The position numbers and the translations under genes were made by a program. Below the pieces are notes generated by a model that saw nothing but the letters and a program-made list of their open reading frames with translations, did no database searches and was not told the DNA's origin. A stretch of 64,000 nt of DNA from positions 124,001-188,000 of the forward strand of contig JAVCCP010000040.1 in assembly GCA_030765405.1 (NCBI GenBank), given 5' to 3'. The stretch comes from Candidatus Ancaeobacter aquaticus (GTDB lineage Bacteria; Auribacterota; Ancaeobacteria; Ancaeobacterales; Ancaeobacteraceae). Numbering within the stretch: the stretch's first letter is position 1; every line of letters starts with the position of its first letter. This document shows, piece by piece, positions 1 through 10,031 of the stretch.

Positions 1-64
1 GTTAAAAAGGTAGAGTAAATCGTTCTCATTTTGTCTTTGCGCTCTTAAAGAGGAGATTTTTTTC

Positions 65-1126
65 ATGCTACACAATGTATCTAATTACGATTATGAACTG
101 CCACAGAAATTGATCGCACAAGCGCCTGTCCCCGAAAGACATATGTCTCGATTAATGGTTTTGGATCGATCTCAAGAAAACATTACACATAAAACGTTTC
201 GAGATGTTGTCCAGTATTTTAATCCAGGTGATTGTCTGGTTATCAATAACACAAAGGTTATCCCTGCTAGACTTTATGGTAAAAAGAGTACCGGGGCACA
301 GATCGAAGTTCTTCTCTTAAAAAAGCGAGATGGAAATATCTGGGAAGTGATGATGAAACCCGCTAAAAGAATACCAGTTGGCGGAGAAATATTTTTTTCA
401 GACTCCAGACCCCAGACCCCAGACTACAGACTAAAAGCCACAGTTCGAGAAGTGCTGTCAGATGGGAAGAGAATTGTTGAGTTCGATAACAACGTTTTGG
501 AACACATACACGATATTGGGATTATGCCTCTCCCACCTTATATAAAGAGAGAAGTGGGGGATACACATTCTGAGTTTGATAAAGAACGGTATCAGACGGT
601 GTATGCTAAAACCCCTGGTGCTGTAGCGGCGCCTACTGCAGGACTTCATTTTAGTGATGAGCTTCTTGAACAGTTACGTGTTAAAGGTGTGAATATTGTA
701 ACCGTTACACTTCATGTTGGGTATGGTACGTTTAAACCTGTTGAAGTTGACGATGTGCGTGATCATATAATGCACCATGAGTATTATGAAGTTACGGAAG
801 ATACTGCTCAAATTATTAACGAGACAAAGAAAAAGAGTCGAAGACTCATTGCGGTAGGTACTACATCGGTACGGACTCTTGAGACTGTTACAGATCAAGA
901 TGGGATCGTACGTGCTGGTAGCGGTGAAACGAACCTCTTTATATATCCTCCATATACATTTAAGGTAGTTGATGCTATTATAACAAACTTTCATTTACCG
1001 AGATCAACGCTTCTTATGATGATATCAGCGTTTGCGGGAAAAGAATTTTTGTTTAAAGCATATAATGAGGCAATTGAGAATAAGTATCGGTTTTATAGTT
1101 ATGGGGATGCGATGTATATCGTATAG
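65..1126 (+). CDS. queA: S-adenosylmethionine:tRNA ribosyltransferase-isomerase QueA
   Basis: Transfers and isomerises the ribosyl part of SAM onto preQ1 at tRNA position 34, giving epoxyqueuosine, in the cytoplasm. The 353-residue product has the family blocks YDYELPQKLIAQ near the N-terminus, PTAGLHF near residue 190, LHVGYGTFKPV, and TNFHLPRSTLLMMISAF near the C-terminus. An AGAGGAG ribosome site lies about 11 nt before the ATG. It is about ten residues longer than usual. The extra stretch, around residues 110-125, is encoded by five 7-bp repeats (see separate entry). The next gene, tgt, acts one step earlier in the same pathway. Confidence 0.97.
   Translation: MLHNVSNYDYELPQKLIAQAPVPERHMSRLMVLDRSQENITHKTFRDVVQYFNPGDCLVINNTKVIPARLYGKKSTGAQIEVLLLKKRDGNIWEVMMKPAKRIPVGGEIFFSDSRPQTPDYRLKATVREVLSDGKRIVEFDNNVLEHIHDIGIMPLPPYIKREVGDTHSEFDKERYQTVYAKTPGAVAAPTAGLHFSDELLEQLRVKGVNIVTVTLHVGYGTFKPVEVDDVRDHIMHHEYYEVTEDTAQIINETKKKSRRLIAVGTTSVRTLETVTDQDGIVRAGSGETNLFIYPPYTFKVVDAIITNFHLPRSTLLMMISAFAGKEFLFKAYNEAIENKYRFYSYGDAMYIV
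399..433 (+). repeat. five heptanucleotide repeats inside queA
   Basis: Five consecutive 7-bp units, CAGACTC, CAGACCC, CAGACCC, CAGACTA and CAGACTA, lie inside the queA reading frame. They encode a polar insertion (DSRPQTPDYR). The 7-nt period is shared by the intergenic tracts at 1121, 4954, 22855, 35717, 44661 and 51662. Confidence 0.85.
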
Positions 1127-1141
1127 CGCATAGCGTATAGT
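1121..1141 (+). repeat. heptanucleotide tract over the queA stop codon
   Basis: Three 7-bp units, GTATAGC, GCATAGC and GTATAGT. The first unit supplies the last sense codon and the TAG stop of queA. The same unit recurs at the secDF stop codon (4954-4981). Confidence 0.7.
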
Positions 1142-1149
1142 AAAAAACT

Positions 1150-1193
1150 CACCGCGTAGGAGTCCCCGATAAATCGCGGCCACCTACGCGGTG
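1150..1193. repeat. 11-bp perfect inverted repeat, queA-tgt spacer
   Basis: CACCGCGTAGG (1150-1160) pairs perfectly with CCTACGCGGTG (1183-1193) around a 22-nt loop. The loop holds a smaller CGAT/ATCG stem. There is no T-tract on either side, so it is not a standard intrinsic terminator. It may be a processing hairpin or a dispersed repeat. Confidence 0.7.
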
Positions 1194-1222
1194 TTAAACA
1201 TGTTGAGTCGATATAATTGTAG

Positions 1223-2380
<1,158 letters not shown>

Positions 2381-2383
2381 CAC

Positions 2384-2722
2384 ATGATGTATTCATTTAT
2401 TACTTTTCTTATGGGAGCGGCACCTGGAGAAGGCGGTAAAGCCTCAAATCCTATTCTTTCAATGTTGCCTCTCGTTCTTATGTTCGTCATATTGTATTTT
2501 CTCATGATTCGTCCTCAGCAGAAGAAACAAAAAGCGATGCGCGCAATGGTCGAAGCTATGAAAAAAGGGGATAAGGTTATCACTAATGGCGGTATACATG
2601 GCATTATTGTTGGTCTTAAAGACGCGACCGTTACCATTAAAGTTGCTGATAATGTAAAGCTCGAGTTTAGCAAAAGTGCGGTTATCTCTGTAGCAAAAGG
2701 CAGTGAAGCTGAAACAAATTAA
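2384..2722 (+). CDS. yajC: preprotein translocase subunit YajC
   Basis: Small inner-membrane partner of SecDF in the Sec holotranslocon. The 112-residue protein has one membrane segment (about residues 27-45, LPLVLMFVILYFLMIRPQQ) followed by the family's RPQQKKQK basic turn and a soluble domain with GDKVITNGGIHGII. An AAAAAGGAG ribosome site precedes a double ATG (2384 or 2387). It lies between tgt and secDF, the common bacterial order. Confidence 0.96.
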   Translation: MMYSFITFLMGAAPGEGGKASNPILSMLPLVLMFVILYFLMIRPQQKKQKAMRAMVEAMKKGDKVITNGGIHGIIVGLKDATVTIKVADNVKLEFSKSAVISVAKGSEAETN

Positions 2723-2767
2723 CAAAATATAAATACCGAAGGTATCTGACAACAAACGGAGGCAGTA

Positions 2768-4954
2768 ATGTTATCTAAAATGCGCTGGAAGTCTCTTCTT
2801 ATTGTCGCTATTGTCGGGCTCTCAATTTGGAAGCTCTGCCCGATCGATAAAGCAATAAATCTTGGTCTTGACCTAAAAGGCGGTATGCATATCGTCTTAG
2901 AAGTTGACACCTCTAAACTTTCAAAAGATGCAAAAAAAGGTGCACGAGACAGAGCGCTTGAAATTATCCGTCGACGTGTTGATGAATTTGGTGTATCTGA
3001 ACCGGTGATTATTCCTGAAGGTGAAAATAGGATCGTTGTCCAATTGCCCGGTGTTACTGACAAGAAACGTGCTCGAAAGCTGATCGGTAAAACAGCGCTT
3101 TTGGAGTTCCGTCTTGTCAGCACTGATCAGGATCAGATAAAAAACGCTATGGAAGGGAATCCTCCTGTTGGATACCAGCTCGCATATATGCCTTCCGGAA
3201 AAGGGAAAGATACTTTTAAAATGCCTATTCTTGTTAAATCAAAAGTTGACTTGAGTGGGGCGTATCTTTCTGATGCACAGCCTGATTTCGGTAGCGCGTT
3301 TAATGAACCGCAGATCATGATCACGTTCAACAATGAAGGTGCGAAGATTTTCGCACTTGTGACTGAACGATACGTCGGTCGACAGCTTGCAATACTCCTA
3401 GACGGTGAAGTGCTTATGGCGCCGCAAATTAAAACCGTTATACCTAACGGTAAAGGTGTTATTACCGGTGACTTTACTACTGAAGAAGTGAAAGATACCG
3501 CGTTATTATTACGTGCCGGTGCGTTACCTGCTCCGGTAAAAGTGATTGAAGACAGAACGGTGAGTCCGACACTTGGTAGAGATTCAATACGACAAGGTAT
3601 TATGGCTGCTGTCGGTGGTCTTATATTGGTCGTTGTTTTCATGATCATTTATTATCATCTCGGCGGTTTTATCGCCAATCTTGCGCTTATGCTTAATATG
3701 ATCATACTTTTTGGTACTATGGCGTGGTTTAAGTTTACGCTTACCTTGCCTGGTATCGCAGGTATTATTCTCACTATCGGTATGGCAGTTGATGCAAATA
3801 TTCTTATACAGGAACGTATGCGTGAAGAACAGGCGTTAGGGAAAAAGATACGGACGGTGATTGAAAACGGTTACGGTCGTGCGTTTCATGCGATCTTTGA
3901 TGCGAATATTACGACGCTATTAACGGGTGTAATCTTGTTCATTTTCGGTTCCGGTCCAATTAAAGGATATGCGGTTACCTTATCAATCGGTATTGCGATT
4001 AGTATGTTTACCGCTCTTGTTGTTACCAGAAATGTATATGATTATCTTACCCTTAACAAAAAGTTTACAAAGATCACTATGATGAGAATGCTTGGTGCGA
4101 CACATCTTGATTTTATGGGTAAGAGCGTTATCGCGGTTGTTATATCGTGTATTATTATTGTTATTGGTATTGTTGCATTTGCAGCACAGGGAAATAAAAA
4201 TTTTGGTATCGATTTTCTTGGCGGTGCATTGATCGAGCTGAAGTTTGATCAAAAGGTTAAGGTTGAAGAGATTCGTGATTCAATGAAAGAGATCGGTCTC
4301 GGTTCAAGCACTATTCAGCAAACCGGGGAAGGGAATATCATCATAAAGACCGGGCAAGAAGCTGAAGATGCTATACAAGCACAGATAACAAAAACGTTTC
4401 CTAAAAATTCATTTGAAATACTGAAAACTGAGGAAGTCGGTCCTGCGATTGGGCGTGATTTAAAGAAGAAAGCCCTTCTTGCGATCATTTTGGCTTTGAT
4501 CGGTATCATGACCTATCTCGGGTTCCGTTTCGAGCTCAGTTACGGTATTGGTGCACTCTTAGCGTTGTTCCACGATGTTTTGATCACTATGACGTTTTTA
4601 GCGTTAACGGGGACAGAAATATCTATCAGTGTTGTTGCGGCACTCTTGACGGTGGTCGGGTATTCGGTCAATGACACGATCGTGGTATTTGATCGTGTTC
4701 GTGAAAACCTGCGTTATATGAGAAAGACTGACTTTAAGAATGTGTTGAACACCAGTATTAATCAAACACTTTCACGTACCATACTGACATCTTTAACATC
4801 ACTTTTTGTGGTAGCATCTCTTTTTATATTTGGCGGTGAAGTGATACATGATTTTGCGTTTGCGCTCCTCGTAGGTACAATAAGCGGTACATATTCAACG
4901 ATGTTTATCGCTTCTCCAGCCGTATTGTGGTGGAGAGGAAATCGCAAGATATAG
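2768..4954 (+). CDS. secDF: fused protein translocase SecDF
   Basis: Proton-motive-force-driven membrane subunit that helps complete protein export. SecD and SecF are fused into one 728-residue chain. The SecD half (about 1-435) has LGLDLKGGMHIVLEVD, a periplasmic P1 region and the membrane motif GMAVDANILIQERMREE. The SecF half (about 450-728) has FGIDFLGGALIELKF and VGYSVNDTIVVFDRVREN. The start ATG follows a clear ACGGAGG site. The stop codon lies at the head of a 7-bp repeat tract. Confidence 0.97.
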   Translation: MLSKMRWKSLLIVAIVGLSIWKLCPIDKAINLGLDLKGGMHIVLEVDTSKLSKDAKKGARDRALEIIRRRVDEFGVSEPVIIPEGENRIVVQLPGVTDKKRARKLIGKTALLEFRLVSTDQDQIKNAMEGNPPVGYQLAYMPSGKGKDTFKMPILVKSKVDLSGAYLSDAQPDFGSAFNEPQIMITFNNEGAKIFALVTERYVGRQLAILLDGEVLMAPQIKTVIPNGKGVITGDFTTEEVKDTALLLRAGALPAPVKVIEDRTVSPTLGRDSIRQGIMAAVGGLILVVVFMIIYYHLGGFIANLALMLNMIILFGTMAWFKFTLTLPGIAGIILTIGMAVDANILIQERMREEQALGKKIRTVIENGYGRAFHAIFDANITTLLTGVILFIFGSGPIKGYAVTLSIGIAISMFTALVVTRNVYDYLTLNKKFTKITMMRMLGATHLDFMGKSVIAVVISCIIIVIGIVAFAAQGNKNFGIDFLGGALIELKFDQKVKVEEIRDSMKEIGLGSSTIQQTGEGNIIIKTGQEAEDAIQAQITKTFPKNSFEILKTEEVGPAIGRDLKKKALLAIILALIGIMTYLGFRFELSYGIGALLALFHDVLITMTFLALTGTEISISVVAALLTVVGYSVNDTIVVFDRVRENLRYMRKTDFKNVLNTSINQTLSRTILTSLTSLFVVASLFIFGGEVIHDFAFALLVGTISGTYSTMFIASPAVLWWRGNRKI

Positions 4955-4981
4955 TGTAGCGTATAGCGGATAGCGTATAGA
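4954..4981 (+). repeat. heptanucleotide tract at the secDF stop codon
   Basis: Four 7-bp units: GTGTAGC, GTATAGC, GGATAGC and GTATAGA. The tract begins at the last base of the secDF TAG. The unit is nearly the same as at the queA stop. Confidence 0.75.
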
Positions 4982-5009
4982 TATTGCTTTATTTTTTAAC
5001 TATACGCTA
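4971..5009. repeat. 10-bp inverted repeat after secDF
   Basis: TAGCGTATAG (4971-4980) and CTATACGCTA (5000-5009) are perfect inverted copies around a 19-nt T-rich loop. The left arm is part of the heptanucleotide tract. No T-tract follows, so terminator function is uncertain. Confidence 0.65.
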
Positions 5010-5054
5010 AGTGCTATTTGAATTACTAAGTATTTTGAAGACAGTTGGTGAATT

Positions 5055-6800
5055 GTGACACAGAGGCACTGGGCAATAAATGATTCTGACAAGGCGTTAG
5101 CCTTTGTCCTTTCACGTAAACTGCATATATCCAGTCTTACCGCACAGATCCTTGTTAACCGAGGTCTTGTTGATATTGAAAGTGCGCATTCATTTTTGCA
5201 TCCCTTACTGAAAAGTATCCATGATCCTTTTAGCTTGCAGGATATGGACAAGGCTGTCTCGCGTATTATTGATGCTGTTACAAATAATGAGCAGATTGTT
5301 ATTTTTGGTGACTATGATGTTGATGGTATTACTGCTACCGTGCTTTTATATGATTTCCTTTGCCGTATGGGAGCTCAGGTAGATTATGTATTGCCGCAGC
5401 GCTCTGATGGGTATGGATTTAAAAATACTTCAGTTGATATCTGTAGGGAAAAGAATGCACGAATCATACTTACGGTAGATTGCGGTATAAGTTCACTCGA
5501 CGCTATAGTGTACGCAAAAGAGTGCGGTATAGATGTTATTGTGAGCGATCATCATGAGCCGGGAGAAACTATCCCCGAATGCGTTGCTGTTATTAATCCA
5601 AAACGCTCTGATAGTTCCTATCCATTTAGAGAACTTTCAGGTGTCGGTGTTGCATTCAAAATCGCTCATGCTGTTTTAAAACAGTGCAAGGTAGATAACA
5701 AGCTACTTGCAGGAACTGATACTGATCTAAAGGATTACCTTGATCTAGTATGTTTAGGTACCGTTGCTGATATTGTGCCATTACTCGATGAAAATAGAAT
5801 TTATGTAAAATATGGACTTTTGAAGCTCAAAATGAGTGATCGACCAGGCATTGTTGCTTTAAAAGAAATCGCTGGTCTTGACGAACATATTGAGACTAGT
5901 CATGTATCGTATCGTTTAGCTCCGCGTATCAACGCTACTGGTCGTGTTTCACTATCTGATACTGCTGCACAGTTGCTCCTGAGCAATAAGGATGAGGCCG
6001 GGGCGCTTGCTGCTGCTTTAGATAATGATAATCGTAACAGGCAAAAAATTGAAGCGGAAGTTGTCAAAGATGCATTTTCTGTTATTGATAAAACCTATGA
6101 TCCTACAAAAGACAAAATTATTGTTGCATACGGGGATAACTGGCATCAGGGTGTTATCGGTATTGTCGCAAGCCGTATCGTAAAGAAATATAATCGTCCC
6201 GCTGTTGTCATATCATTTGAAGAAAATGTTGGTAAAGGGTCAGCACGGAGTATTGGTCAGTTTCATATCCTTGATGCGTTACGTGAATGTAAAGAATACA
6301 TCACTAATCTCGGAGGACACAAGGGTGCGGCAGGTATGACAATTGAAAAAGGGACTATAGATAAGTTTTGTGAGAAATTAAAAGAAGTAGCGAGTGAAAG
6401 ATTGACTGAGAGCGATCTATCTGCCGGTATTGATATAGATTGCGAAATACAACTCAATGAATTAACCCACAACAGTGTTAAGGAACTTGAAAAATTAGAA
6501 CCTTTTGGTTTTGGTAATCCGAAGCCGGTTTTTATTTCTCATGATGTAACTATTTTAGGTGTGCCGCGTATTGTTGGCAAGGATCATCTGAAGTTGTATG
6601 TTGATTGTGCCGGTATGAATATAGATGTTATCGGTTTTGGCATGGCCCAAAAGTGCACTGAACTTACGACGAGTGATTGCAAGAAAATCGATATTGTGTA
6701 TACACCGACAATAAATAAGTTTCGTGGCGAAGAGCGTTTGCAGTTAGAACTCTACGATGTAAAAGTACGAACACGCAAAGTTATCCCGCAGAAGGTATAA
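5055..6800 (+). CDS. recJ: single-stranded-DNA exonuclease RecJ
   Basis: 5'-to-3' ssDNA exonuclease of recombination and mismatch repair. The 581-residue protein has the DHH-family motifs FGDYDVDGITAT (near residue 85), TVDCGISS and VSDHHEPGE (near 165), and the DHHA1 motif GSARSIGQFHILDAL followed by NLGGHKGAAGM. A C-terminal OB-like domain ends the protein. The start is a GTG with only a weak upstream site, chosen because the N-terminal HWAI...D.A..L..KL pattern fits the family. It probably follows secDF in the same transcript. Confidence 0.95.
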   Translation: MTQRHWAINDSDKALAFVLSRKLHISSLTAQILVNRGLVDIESAHSFLHPLLKSIHDPFSLQDMDKAVSRIIDAVTNNEQIVIFGDYDVDGITATVLLYDFLCRMGAQVDYVLPQRSDGYGFKNTSVDICREKNARIILTVDCGISSLDAIVYAKECGIDVIVSDHHEPGETIPECVAVINPKRSDSSYPFRELSGVGVAFKIAHAVLKQCKVDNKLLAGTDTDLKDYLDLVCLGTVADIVPLLDENRIYVKYGLLKLKMSDRPGIVALKEIAGLDEHIETSHVSYRLAPRINATGRVSLSDTAAQLLLSNKDEAGALAAALDNDNRNRQKIEAEVVKDAFSVIDKTYDPTKDKIIVAYGDNWHQGVIGIVASRIVKKYNRPAVVISFEENVGKGSARSIGQFHILDALRECKEYITNLGGHKGAAGMTIEKGTIDKFCEKLKEVASERLTESDLSAGIDIDCEIQLNELTHNSVKELEKLEPFGFGNPKPVFISHDVTILGVPRIVGKDHLKLYVDCAGMNIDVIGFGMAQKCTELTTSDCKKIDIVYTPTINKFRGEERLQLELYDVKVRTRKVIPQKV

Positions 6801-6878
6801 TCTGAAAGTAAGGGGATATTATTACTCCACAAACCCTGAGAGCATCACAAAAGTTCTTACATAGTGTGAGAGCAACAA

Positions 6879-7106
6879 TTATGCTTTTTGGATCTTGCCT
6901 GATCTAATACAGCTTGAACATACTTTAGCTTTTTTGTTCGCACCGTTTAGAATGATCTTGATTCTCTGCAAATTTGGCAGGAAACGTCTCTTAGAGATAC
7001 CTGTCACTTTTTTACCAACCCCGCCTTTTTTCTTTGCTAAACCACGGCGTTCGATGGTTCGACCAGCTACAGGTTTTTTTCCGCATATTTCACATATTTT
7101 TGCCAT
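6879..7106 (-). CDS. rpmB: 50S ribosomal protein L28
   Basis: Structural protein of the large ribosomal subunit, 75 residues. The first ATG with a strong AAGGAG site (spacing 7) gives MAKICEICGKKPVAGRTIER. A longer in-frame start 20 codons upstream has no ribosome site and adds non-family residues. The protein keeps two zinc-type pairs, CEIC and CSSC. It is the only minus-strand gene in the first 19 kb and is read away from recG. Confidence 0.96.
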   Translation of the reverse strand: MAKICEICGKKPVAGRTIERRGLAKKKGGVGKKVTGISKRRFLPNLQRIKIILNGANKKAKVCSSCIRSGKIQKA

Positions 7107-7138
7107 GATAAATACTCCTTCGCTCATTTGAAGGTCAC

Positions 7139-7166
7139 AGATTACCATATATAGTATGTTTTGCAA
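7139..7166 (-). promoter_or_regulatory. probable sigma-70 promoter of rpmB
   Basis: Read on the minus strand: TTGCAA (7166-7161), 16 bp, then TAATCT (7144-7139). It lies about 33 bp before the rpmB start codon. Confidence 0.45.
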
Positions 7167-7211
7167 GTATTTTTTTAATTAATCGTAGAAATATCTATTG
7201 AGAAGTATTAT

Positions 7212-7240
7212 TGGCAACGGAGGATAAATGTATTATACTG
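7212..7240 (+). promoter_or_regulatory. sigma-70 promoter of recG
   Basis: TTGGCA (7212-7217), 17 bp, TATACT (7235-7240), about 31 bp before the recG start. It probably drives recG and the genes behind it. Confidence 0.65.
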
Positions 7241-7271
7241 ACAGGAAAACACGTTTATAAAGAGTATAATT

Positions 7272-9371
7272 ATGATGCCCAACAGTACTATATGCAAGAA
7301 TAAAGACGTTTTAAACTCCTCCGTACAGTACATTAAAGGTGTAGGGCCAAAACGCGCACAAGTTTTTGACCGTATAGGTATTAAAACGGTCAGGGATTTA
7401 CTCTTTCTTATGCCTCGCCGGTACGAGGATCGAAGCAATCTCAAAAGTATTTCTCAAGTGACTCTTGGCCAGTATGAAACAGTTATAGGGAAAGTCATTC
7501 GGATACATAAGCGGCGAGTGAAAAGAGGTATGTGGATCTTTCAGGTTGTCTTAAGTGATGATACCGGACTCGTTCATGCGGTATGGTTTAATCAGCCATA
7601 CCTTGAAGAAAAATTTAATAAAGGTGACGTTGTCATTTTTTATGGTAAAGTGCAGCTCTATGACCGTAAACTACAACTGCAAAGCCCTGAATTTGAGATC
7701 ATTGACAATGAAGATGTAGAGCTTACCCATATGGGTAAGATTGTGCCCATATATCCTCTGACTGAAAGTCTTAAGCAGGGGACGTTACGTTCAATTATTC
7801 ATACGCTCTTAGAAACACATATACATGCAATAGAGGAAACAATTTCCAGCAAAATGCGTGACCGGTTGGGCTTAATCGGTCTTCAAGAAGCACTCTTAAA
7901 CATCCATTTTCCTGACTCAATGAAAAAGCAGTCTCGTTCATATCGCCGGCTGGTCTTTGATGAGTTTTTTTTGTTTCAATTAGCGATTCTTACGAAAAAA
8001 GCGCGTGTGCATAAAGAACAGGGTATTTCGCATGCAGTGGATGGTTCTTTGTATCGCAACTTTATAAAAAATTTACCATTCACATTAACATCTGCTCAAG
8101 TTCGTGTTCTTGATGAAATAACACAAGACTTGGAGCAGTCCCATCCCATGAATAGGTTAGTGCAGGGTGATGTCGGTTGTGGAAAAACAATTGTTGCTGT
8201 GGGGACACTTTTAATGGGATGTGATAGCGGCTACCAAGGGGTATTTATGGCGCCTACTGAACTCTTGGCACGTCAGCACTACAAAAATATCAAAAAGTTG
8301 GCTGTATCCATTTCTGTACGTATTGAGCTTTTGATCGGTGATATGAAAAAAGCTGATAAAAATGCATTGCTCACTGATCTTAAAGCAGGGAAGATTGATA
8401 TAGTAATCGGCACACATTCGCTTCTAGAGGAGAGTGTTGAGTTCGATAAGCTTGGCGTGGTAGTTATCGATGAACAGCATAAATTTGGCGTTACTCAACG
8501 ATCGAAGCTACGATGTAAAGGGATTACTCCTGATGTTTTAGTTATGACCGCTACTCCGATACCTCGCACACTATCTTTGACAGTGTATGGTGATCTTGAA
8601 GTGTCGGTAATAGATGAACTGCCTCCTGGCCGGCAAAAAGTTTTTACCTACTGGATATATGAAAATAAACTTGCCGATGCATATAATTTTATTAAAAAAC
8701 AAGTTACTAGCGGGCGTCAGGCATACATCATTTATCCGGTGATAGAACAATCGTCAAAAACTGAACTCAAAGCTGCGGTACAAATGACAGAAGAGTTAAA
8801 AAAGGTGTATTTCTGTGATGTGCCCTTAGATCTTATTCATGGCAGAATGAAAAGTGGTGAACGTGAAGATATCATGAGTCGTTTTTACGATGGGGAAATT
8901 AAAGTTCTTGTCTCCACAACGGTTATTGAAGTCGGTATTGATGTGCCTAATGCGACCGTGATATTAATAGAAAATGCAGAACGGTTCGGTCTTGCGCAGC
9001 TTCATCAGCTCAGAGGTCGCATTGCACGCAGCTCGCATAAAGCATATTGTATCTTGGAAGGAAAGCCAACCACAGATGAAGCCAAACGCAGATTAAATGT
9101 TATGAAATCAACTTCCGATGGATTCAAGATAGCAGAAGAAGATCTCGCGATACGTGGACCGGGAGAATTTTTTGGTGAAAGACAGCACGGGCTGACCGAT
9201 TTTAAGATAGGAAATATTGTTTCTGATTATGGGATTATGCAGGAGGCGAGGGCTGAAGCCCAGATGTGTATCATGCATAAAGGTGACAATACAAAAGCCG
9301 AGTACGATGCGCTCAGAAAAGCGTTTGTTGAACGATATCGTGATACATTCGATCTTATATCAGTGGGGTGA
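7272..9371 (+). CDS. recG: ATP-dependent DNA helicase RecG
   Basis: Branch-migrating helicase that remodels stalled forks and Holliday junctions. The 699-residue protein has an N-terminal wedge/OB domain (about 10-160) followed by two helicase lobes. Motifs seen are Walker A GDVGCGKT (near residue 300), VVIDEQHKFGV (DEQH box), MTATPIPRTL, and TTVIEVGIDVPNATV with ERFGLAQLHQLRGRIARS. The C-terminal TRG-type segment is complete. Translation may start at either of two adjacent ATGs. rsmD begins 7 nt after its stop. Confidence 0.97.
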   Translation: MMPNSTICKNKDVLNSSVQYIKGVGPKRAQVFDRIGIKTVRDLLFLMPRRYEDRSNLKSISQVTLGQYETVIGKVIRIHKRRVKRGMWIFQVVLSDDTGLVHAVWFNQPYLEEKFNKGDVVIFYGKVQLYDRKLQLQSPEFEIIDNEDVELTHMGKIVPIYPLTESLKQGTLRSIIHTLLETHIHAIEETISSKMRDRLGLIGLQEALLNIHFPDSMKKQSRSYRRLVFDEFFLFQLAILTKKARVHKEQGISHAVDGSLYRNFIKNLPFTLTSAQVRVLDEITQDLEQSHPMNRLVQGDVGCGKTIVAVGTLLMGCDSGYQGVFMAPTELLARQHYKNIKKLAVSISVRIELLIGDMKKADKNALLTDLKAGKIDIVIGTHSLLEESVEFDKLGVVVIDEQHKFGVTQRSKLRCKGITPDVLVMTATPIPRTLSLTVYGDLEVSVIDELPPGRQKVFTYWIYENKLADAYNFIKKQVTSGRQAYIIYPVIEQSSKTELKAAVQMTEELKKVYFCDVPLDLIHGRMKSGEREDIMSRFYDGEIKVLVSTTVIEVGIDVPNATVILIENAERFGLAQLHQLRGRIARSSHKAYCILEGKPTTDEAKRRLNVMKSTSDGFKIAEEDLAIRGPGEFFGERQHGLTDFKIGNIVSDYGIMQEARAEAQMCIMHKGDNTKAEYDALRKAFVERYRDTFDLISVG

Positions 9372-9378
9372 TAGTGTT

Positions 9379-9960
9379 ATGAGAGTAATTGCAGGGACTT
9401 TACGAGGACGGAAAATAAAAACGATCCGAGGGGATCGTACACGACCAACTTCTGATAAGGTCAGAGAATCCATGTTTAATGTTATTGGTCCTCATGTTGT
9501 AGGTGCGCGTGTTCTGGATCTTTATGCAGGCTCAGGTGCTATCGGTATTGAGGCGTTGAGCCGCGGTGCAACTTACGGGGTATTTGTTGAAAAGAGCAGG
9601 TACAGTTCTGCCATAATAAAGCACAATCTTGAAGAACTTGGCCTAGCTGAATATGGTGCTGTATACATGATAGATGTTATACGCGCAATAGAGAAATTTT
9701 CACGTGAAAAAAGTATGTTTGATATTATTTTTTCTGATGCGCCGTATGTGAAAAAAACAGATGATGACCCTGAGAGAATTACTCCGAATCAAAATCTATT
9801 GCAAAACATTGATAATTTAGATGTTTTAGTTCCAAACGGGCTTGTCGTAATAGAGCACTTTAAAAGAGATCTTCCGGATTATTTTGGTGAAAAAATATCT
9901 TTTGTGCAGGCAAAAACATATGGGGATACGTCTTTTTCTGTGTACAAAAACGCTAAGTAA
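9379..9960 (+). CDS. rsmD: 16S rRNA (guanine-966-N2)-methyltransferase RsmD
   Basis: SAM-dependent methylation of G966 in 16S rRNA. The 193-residue product starts at MRVIAGTLRGRKI, directly after a GGGGTGA ribosome site. The frame is open further upstream into recG but carries no family sequence there. Motifs are TRPTSDKVRESMFNV, the SAM loop LDLYAGSGAIGIEALSRGA, and a catalytic motif read as SDAPYVK where the family usually has DPPY or DPPF. The changed residue is not the catalytic aromatic position, so activity is still expected. Confidence 0.93.
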   Translation: MRVIAGTLRGRKIKTIRGDRTRPTSDKVRESMFNVIGPHVVGARVLDLYAGSGAIGIEALSRGATYGVFVEKSRYSSAIIKHNLEELGLAEYGAVYMIDVIRAIEKFSREKSMFDIIFSDAPYVKKTDDDPERITPNQNLLQNIDNLDVLVPNGLVVIEHFKRDLPDYFGEKISFVQAKTYGDTSFSVYKNAK

Positions 9961-10031
9961 GTTTATGATAAGACCCTTACGCGTTGCACTTTGAATATGA
10001 ACAGTTACAATAAGAACAATGAGGATGTTTT

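Noticed and set aside
2719-3648. Long minus-strand frames opposite secDF
   Set aside because: They are shadows of the plus-strand gene: no ribosome sites, Ser/Arg-rich composition and no family pattern.
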